In this document: in pieces, positions 60,360-64,000 of the stretch | Numbering within the stretch: position 1 is the stretch's first letter | Layout of the letters: each line of letters opens with the position of its first letter | Source of the DNA: Phoronis australis | Taxonomy: Eukaryota > Phoronida > Phoronidae | Direction of reading: 5' to 3' | Length of the DNA stretch: 64,000 nt | Assembly (NCBI GenBank): GCA_002633005.1 | Contig: NMRA01000095.1 | Span: 249,881 to 313,880, forward strand | Position numbers and translations under genes: made by a program | The notes under the pieces: model-generated | The model's database searches: none | Told to the model about the DNA's origin: nothing | Seen by the model: the letters and a program-made list of their open reading frames with translations, nothing else

Positions 60360-60660
60360 TTTTATCTGGTTACCTTTTCCCAAACCTGTCGTTTACCAGC
60401 GGGTATTTCTCATGTATAAAATTCGAAATGGATTTGCTCCAGCCTAACTCAAAATAGTTTTAGACATGTCTCTGATGTCCATCAAGGGACCACCTGAGCA
60501 GCAACCCGTAGGACTTCCTACCTTCCTGTTATTAAAACTAAAATTTGTCAAAATTCATTTAATTATAATTTAACGCCCATCTACGTGGAGTTCTTTTGCA
60601 GTCACCATTGAAGATTGTACGTCATGATTCCTTTTCAAAAATTATGTCTCACCTTCCTAG
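60360..60660 (+). pseudogene. Relic of a second non-LTR retrotransposon C-terminus
   Basis: A short frame reads LMYKIRNGFAPA followed by a stop. The pattern MYKIxNGxAP opens the C-terminal tail of many CR1/RTE-like ORF2 proteins (typically followed by a YNLR motif and a LWN motif). Downstream, fragments such as PIYVEFF and VMIPFQKL sit in different frames. Too short and broken for a firm family call. Confidence 0.35.
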
Positions 60661-60907
60661 TACATACTGTAAAATTCCACAGGTGATTTTTATTGATTTT
60701 AATCTTAATTGATTTGAGTTTAATTTAGTTCAATTAGACTTAGTTTTTTAATTGTAAAATAGTGTCATTCTCTGCATATTTAAATAAATTGTAATATCCC
60801 ATTGTAATACTGAGTGTATATTTATTATTACTTGACCACATGATTACTTGAATATTTGTGATAGGAACCTTTGGCTCAAAATGCCATCAAGTTTTAAGTA
60901 AAGATTT

Positions 60908-62259
<1,352 letters not shown>

Positions 62260-62881
62260 AAGTAAGTTTTGATCATTTATGACTTCGTGTCAGTGCATAC
62301 CTTTGCTCCTTCCTGATTCAGCCTGCGCTGCGCTCAAAACATAGTCGAAATACATCACCTGGCTGAGTTCACCCACCATGTATAGACTTGCAACATTGCC
62401 TGTAAACATTTACAATCAGTGACATATCGCAGTCAGCAAAATAAGACCAAAGAAGGTCCCTTAGCATTACAGACATGGCGTCTCAGTGATTTTATCATTC
62501 CCATTAAGGAGTATCCAGTACATTCTACAAGTATCGGTCTAACATTGACCATGTCTAGTAAGTATTATAAGAATTTTCATATCAGCTTGCATGCTCTGTA
62601 TAAAATGCCAACAAGGACAGATCCAGGATTTTTAAAGGGGGCGGGCAGATTAGGGATTTTTAAAAGGGAGTTCAAGTCAACAATTTTAAAATTCTAGATT
62701 TGATATCAATAAAATCAAGGGAAAAGGATGTCCTGATCCATGTGATCCCATGGATCCGCCCATGCCTAAAATAACAGCACCACAGACTAATTTTCCTTCT
62801 AAATTTGTGATTTCTCTGGCTTGCACAGTTTAATTACAATTAGATGTTCATATCGTTCCTCGATGCCTTACCTAAGTAAAC
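62260..62881. other. Non-coding stretch, no recognised gene
   Basis: A 92-codon plus-strand frame (62419-62697) shows no domain. Nothing else is supported. Confidence 0.35.
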
Positions 62882-62969
62882 CTTATGGGTTGGATTGTCG
62901 CTCCTCATAGTGGGCGCCGGATGTGATTGGGTATTCAGTTCAATTTCTCCATCCAAATAAAATGTAAAT
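62882..62969 (-). CDS. Candidate exon, laminin-G/concanavalin-like strand pair
   Basis: On the minus strand TTTGTTTCAG precedes an 88-base exon that ends at CATAAG|GTTTAC. One frame reads FTFYLDGEIELNTQSHPAP and then TMRSDNPTHK. The pattern FxFYLDGE is common in jelly-roll LamG/concanavalin-type domains, where two strands flank a turn. TSPEAR proteins combine a laminin-G-type domain with EAR repeats, and an EAR exon lies 6.6 kb downstream on the same strand, so they might be one gene. The phases do not allow a direct join, so at least one exon between them would be needed. Confidence 0.35.
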
Positions 62970-63614
62970 CTGAAACAAAGGTGCCTTTCATTTCATATGT
63001 ATTCCAAAACAACAATGCTGCAAATAATTATCCGAGAAAAAGAGGGCTGTATAAATATAAAAATAAATTAATTAATTAAAAATAATGATAAGGTGCAGGC
63101 AAAGAAAACTACGACAGCAACATTAAATGAAACAGGGTTAAAGTACATGTAAATACCCATTGACAAAAAAGAAAACAAAACAAAGAGCTGAACATGGCGT
63201 AAAAATTAAGTCAGTTGACCTTGACTCTTAAAAAGTGAAATCACTTAGGTTTTGGAGAAATGAACTGTTCAGTAATATAAGACAAACTGTGCCAGTCATG
63301 TAAAAATGATATTTTTCATTCTTTTAATTATTACTAAGGTTTCAAAAGTGAGAACAGGTTTGATCATTGGATTGGAACATTAAAAAAACTGCCGAAGGCC
63401 TGGCCGAGGATTTCCCTTATTTTCACAATCCTTCCGTCATACTCCAGGACACCAGGACAAATTGAAGATGAACAATTGGAATACACTATCTTCAAATTTA
63501 AGAGACGGCCGTTCAACCCTTGGTTTCAGCACTTAGCTTTCTATCAGTCCAAATGACAGGTTCGGTCCACAATTGTATACTTTGCAGTTGGCTGGCTTAG
63601 TAATTGCATGCTCA
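62970..63614. other. AT-rich sequence, no recognised gene
   Basis: No exon with supporting splice sites is visible. Confidence 0.35.
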
Positions 63615-63852
63615 CATCCACCCTAAAAACTGGGTGTTCGAATTTTTGGGAATGTGGACCTTTAACTAAAATGAGGTACATTCAGAGCTATGGATTATAC
63701 GTTCGACGAATTTTGGTAGTTCCTGCCTTTTAAGTGGATTTTGTCTCGTTTTTTCGGACTTTTTGTTTGTCTGAGGCGGCCTTTTTACCCAATTCGCCAA
63801 ATGGGGTGGAGGCTTGTTCGAGCCCCCTTTCCCTCCCTCCTGGGTGTGCGCA
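63615..63852 (+). mobile_element. Degenerate copy of the GC-rich MITE
   Basis: Shares GTGGACCTTTAACTAAAA, GTGGATTTTGTCTCGTTTTT, CTGAGGCGGCC and TTCGCCAAATGGGG with the elements at 33069 and 47507 in the same order. The right end CTGGGTGTGCGCAT is still recognisable, while the left end has decayed. Confidence 0.6.
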
Positions 63853-64000
63853 TAAATTGACTTTGCTAAAAGGGACTAAAAGAAATGATAAGCGTTTCAA
63901 AGGACTCCAGACAAGAGTTCCATATGATGATGTAGCTACTACAAACTTCAGGGATGAAGACAAGGTCTTACTAATATCCGTACACTGTATGTAAATGTAT
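63853..64000. other. Window end, nothing recognised
   Basis: No feature could be supported in the last 148 bases. Confidence 0.4.

Overview
The window is nuclear DNA of an invertebrate animal, most likely a marine bilaterian such as a mollusc, annelid or lancelet. Reasons: intron-split genes with GT..AG junctions; an innexin-type gap-junction gene with the YYQWVPF signature; an aminergic-type GPCR; long AT-rich non-coding stretches; many short inverted-repeat elements; retrotransposon debris. By-eye divergence of a few percent between what look like two haplotypes fits a highly polymorphic marine species. I cannot name the species. The assembly has one 220-base gap (52381-52600) and single ambiguous bases at 15724 and 39440, both at repeat boundaries.

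Layout: (1) 1138-1263, minus: one clean internal exon of an unrecognised gene, beside a 14-bp minisatellite. (2) 3738-10003, plus: a complete four-exon rhodopsin-class GPCR of the aminergic (histamine H1/muscarinic-like) group, 412 aa. (3) 13999-28383, plus: a complete ten-exon FANCE orthologue, 504 aa. Its 5.7-kb first intron holds an antisense LTR retroelement with a gag gene and a foldback repeat; intron 9 holds a 46-48 bp minisatellite. (4) 31712-34460, plus: a two-exon ankyrin-repeat protein, 533 aa. (5) About 35.2-43.7 kb: a 3.7-kb tandem unit in which 35878-39439 and 39441-43142 are colinear and probably two alleles joined at a single N. (6) 44998-46700, minus: a two-coding-exon innexin, 395 aa. 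(7) 52098-52346: a possible first exon cut off by the assembly gap. (8) 55847-56293, minus: the 3' exon of an EAR/EPTP-repeat (beta-propeller) gene carrying a one-base frameshift. Possible further exons lie at 54304-54497 and 62882-62969. (9) 57.2-60.5 kb: decayed non-LTR retrotransposons. (10) 60908-62259: a 1.35-kb TCTA microsatellite.

The genes are ordinary, unrelated animal genes and do not form a pathway: DNA cross-link repair (FANCE), amine signalling (GPCR), gap junctions (innexin), an ankyrin scaffold and an EAR-repeat protein. I found no convincing new biological system. The most useful results are the splice-resolved gene models, the GPCR lacking the TM6 proline, the likely false haplotype duplication, and an insertion-polymorphic mobile element with an empty and a filled site in the same window.
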